NCBI GenBank assembly: GCA_021805585.1
Contig: JAJZEY010000341.1
Coordinates: 1-7,606 of the forward strand
DNA from: Planctomycetota bacterium
GTDB taxonomy: Bacteria; Planctomycetota; Phycisphaerae; WQYP01
Direction of reading: 5' to 3'
DNA: 7,606 bases
Part shown: in pieces, positions 6,055 to 7,606 of the stretch
Layout of the letters: each line of letters opens with the position of its first letter
How positions within the stretch are numbered: the first letter of the stretch is position 1
Translations under genes and position numbers: made by a program
The notes under the pieces: model-generated
Told to the model about the DNA's origin: nothing
Databases searched by the model: none
The model's input: only the letters and a program-made list of their open reading frames with translations

Positions 6055-6927
6055 ATGAAGTGCCAGGCATTTACGATAGTGGAATTACTGGTGGTGATTT
6101 TTATCATCGCCCTGCTGTTGGCTTTGCTGTTGCCCGTGCTGGCCCGGGCGCGGGCAGATGCCAATTCGGTCGTTTGTATGAACAATCAGCGCCAGATAGC
6201 CATGGCGCTGGTGGATTATCAAGCCTCCTATTCCGGCAAAGTGTTTCCGTATGTATACAACACCAGCAGCGGCTTGTTTAATACCTGGGTAATACCTTTA
6301 GGCCCCTATATTGTGGAGTCGCAGAAACAATCCAGTCAGTACAGTTCCAACCAGATTGACTTTCAAAAACTTGAATCGGTTTTAATTTGTCCGTCCGTGC
6401 CAGTGTTGTCGGAAACTGAAATTAACGCCAACGGCTACGCATTTGTTGGCGGCGTGGCGCGAAATTGGTGGTGGAATGGTTATGGTCAGTACCAGTTTAA
6501 ATACTTCCAGAGCAGCTATGGCTTTAATGCGTGGTTGTATGGTCCGGGGGGCACGACCGGCACGCAGAACTACGATTATTTTGTCGCGCCGAGCAGCAAT
6601 CCTCCAGCCGCCTACTGGCACGGGCCTTCAGGACCCAACAACACTGTGCCAGCCTTTGGCGATAGTATTTGGGTAGATGGAGGCCCGAAGGAGAATGATA
6701 ATCCTCCGGTGCTTGGTTACGTGACGGGGGCGACCAATTGGGGTTATCAGGTGCCGTCGAGTGGCGGAGATATGCAGCGCTGGTGCCTGACGCGGCATGG
6801 CAATGGGATTAATATGGCATTCTGGGATGGCCATGTGGAGCATGTGGAAGTCAAACAGCTGTGGAACCTCAATTGGGCTGCCGACTGGAGTCCGCATCCC
6901 GCCGCGAGCGTTTCGCAGATGCCATAA
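6055..6927 (+). CDS. Pseudopilin-like protein B with C-terminal H-X9-DG motif
   Basis: A 290-residue protein; the start at 6055 is set by AAGGAG at 6043-6048 and by alignment with pseudopilin A. The leader is only five residues (MKCQA), followed by FTIVELLVVIFIIALLLALL and LPVLARAR. The prepilin-peptidase site would lie between Ala5 and Phe6, with Glu10 at +5; Ala instead of the usual Gly at -1 is tolerated but less common. VVCMNNQRQIAMAL (39-52) is the usual segment after the helix. The C-terminal region contains RHGNGINMAFWDGHV (247-261), an exact H-X9-DG motif (His248, Asp258, Gly259), followed by VKQLWNLNW (266-274), a tail I associate with a large family of planctomycete and related proteins annotated as type II secretion system proteins. 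Central residues are rich in Tyr, Trp, Asn and Gly. No secretion machinery is adjacent. It probably sits in the inner membrane or forms part of a pseudopilus; the role is unknown. Confidence 0.9.
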   Translation: MKCQAFTIVELLVVIFIIALLLALLLPVLARARADANSVVCMNNQRQIAMALVDYQASYSGKVFPYVYNTSSGLFNTWVIPLGPYIVESQKQSSQYSSNQIDFQKLESVLICPSVPVLSETEINANGYAFVGGVARNWWWNGYGQYQFKYFQSSYGFNAWLYGPGGTTGTQNYDYFVAPSSNPPAAYWHGPSGPNNTVPAFGDSIWVDGGPKENDNPPVLGYVTGATNWGYQVPSSGGDMQRWCLTRHGNGINMAFWDGHVEHVEVKQLWNLNWAADWSPHPAASVSQMP

Positions 6928-6939
6928 TATTTTGGGATC

Positions 6940-6960
6940 ACCCCAGATATGCCCTGGGGT
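6940..6960. terminator. Probable bidirectional terminator between convergent genes
   Basis: ACCCCAG (6940-6946) and CTGGGGT (6954-6960) form a perfect 7-bp stem with a 7-base loop, 13 bases after the pseudopilin B stop and 35 bases beyond the end of the GH27 fragment on the other strand. AT-rich flanks (6926-6932 and 6961-6967) can extend the pairing. There is no long T run on either side, so efficiency is uncertain. Confidence 0.5.
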
Positions 6961-6994
6961 AAATATTTCGACCAATCCAACAGGCGGCCACCCG

Positions 6995-7543
6995 TTACCG
7001 CACCGGCTTTACATTCAGCAGGCGGCATGCGTGCGACTGCAACAGAGCACCAAACCCATGGGCAAAGTTACCCAAGGTCTTGTGCCGCCATAAATCTCTT
7101 ACCGTGGCGGCACCATCAAACCCAAGCTGCCGCCAGAGAATGCTCGCCCTGGCTGCCTTGGGTCCCACATTAAAAAATGCCACAGTATAAGTTCCATCGG
7201 CGTTGGTTGTGCGCCAAACCATCTGCTGGGTGGCAAGAGTAAAGGGTGTGGCGGGTCGGCCTGCCTGATCAACGGCAATTGCGGCGCGGTTGGTCATGAT
7301 CTTAAAATCAGTGGCATCTAAATGCGTCAAATTAGTGCCAAAATAAAGCGGTGCACAACTGATGCACCACAAAGTCATGGTCGATTGACGCTCGGCCGGG
7401 GTCAGGCCGTCATGTTGGCCGTTGCCCAGCTCCAGCGAATCGTAACCGTTCACGGTCTTTTTCGGCTTGTCAAGCCCATAATGGGCCTGACTATTGAAAG
7501 ATTGTACCCCCCCCCCCAAGAAGAAACGCAAATAGATTTCCAC
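6995..7543 (-). CDS. GH27 alpha-galactosidase, C-terminal fragment (5' part missing or frameshifted)
   Basis: This frame ends at TAA (6997-6995) and gives about 170 recognisable residues. NGYDSLELGNG (residues 32-42 counted from the GTG at 7543) matches the GH27 region W-N-D-x-D-x-L-x-x-G-N; Asp35 (codon 7441-7439) aligns with the acid/base Asp. GLTPAERQSTMTLWCISCAP, LYFGTNL, LTNxxxIAVDQAG-like MTNRAAIAVDQAG and MVWRTTNADGTYTVAFFN follow in family order. VRDLWRHKTLG and HACRLLNVKP form the C-terminal beta-sandwich of this family. GH27 enzymes hydrolyse terminal alpha-galactosides, for example on galactomannan. The N-terminal (beta/alpha)8 portion with the nucleophile is absent. Homology stops at an 11-base G run (minus strand, 7517-7507); upstream this frame meets a stop at 7573-7571, and other frames show no GH27 sequence. 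The listed start is only the first possible GTG, not a supported start. It may be a truncated pseudogene, a frameshifted gene continuing past the edge, or an assembly error. Confidence 0.7.
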   Translation of the reverse strand: MEIYLRFFLGGGVQSFNSQAHYGLDKPKKTVNGYDSLELGNGQHDGLTPAERQSTMTLWCISCAPLYFGTNLTHLDATDFKIMTNRAAIAVDQAGRPATPFTLATQQMVWRTTNADGTYTVAFFNVGPKAARASILWRQLGFDGAATVRDLWRHKTLGNFAHGFGALLQSHACRLLNVKPVR

Positions 7544-7606
7544 AGAAAAGTTCGGGATAAAATTTGAGGGTTACACACAATCCGTCCGATAAAATAATTG
7601 GATCAA

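Overview
The window looks like a piece of a planctomycete-type genome, most likely Phycisphaerae or a close relative in the PVC group. That assignment is an inference from protein style: a PEP-CTERM (exosortase-sorted) protein, two stand-alone pseudopilin-like proteins of the prepilin N-terminal plus C-terminal 'H-X9-DG' type, a secreted right-handed beta-helix protein, and carbohydrate-active enzymes, all in loosely packed single-gene transcription units. No rRNA, tRNA, integrase or transposase is visible.

Layout. Bases 1-653 (+) hold the 3' end of a PEP-CTERM protein gene, closed by a strong intrinsic terminator (692-730). A 600-base gene-free stretch follows; its second half carries a sigma70-like promoter, a palindromic operator-like box and a long leader in front of a secreted beta-helix protein (1333-2973, +). 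After a 350-base spacer comes promoter + box + leader + pseudopilin A (3467-4354, +). A secreted alpha/beta-hydrolase of the carbohydrate-esterase type lies on the minus strand (4562-5512), convergent with pseudopilin A; its upstream region carries the same box in the matching orientation. Next is a second promoter + box + leader + pseudopilin B (6055-6927, +). The right end (6995-7543, minus) is the C-terminal part of a GH27 alpha-galactosidase whose recognisable homology stops at an 11-base G tract (C11 on the plus strand).

The main observation is a shared 16-bp box, GGTWAARTACTT followed by four variable bases. It occurs four times, once upstream of each complete gene and always in the direction of that gene. 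Two copies are identical and sit inside duplicated promoter-leader modules (about 3324-3469 and 5900-6057). In the three plus-strand copies the box lies just downstream of a good -10 element, as expected for a repressor operator. I infer a local regulon in which one unseen regulator controls a beta-helix protein, an esterase and two pseudopilins, together a plausible polysaccharide-use locus. The alpha-galactosidase fragment fits that theme but its promoter is not in the window. No regulator gene is present, so regulator and inducer are unknown.
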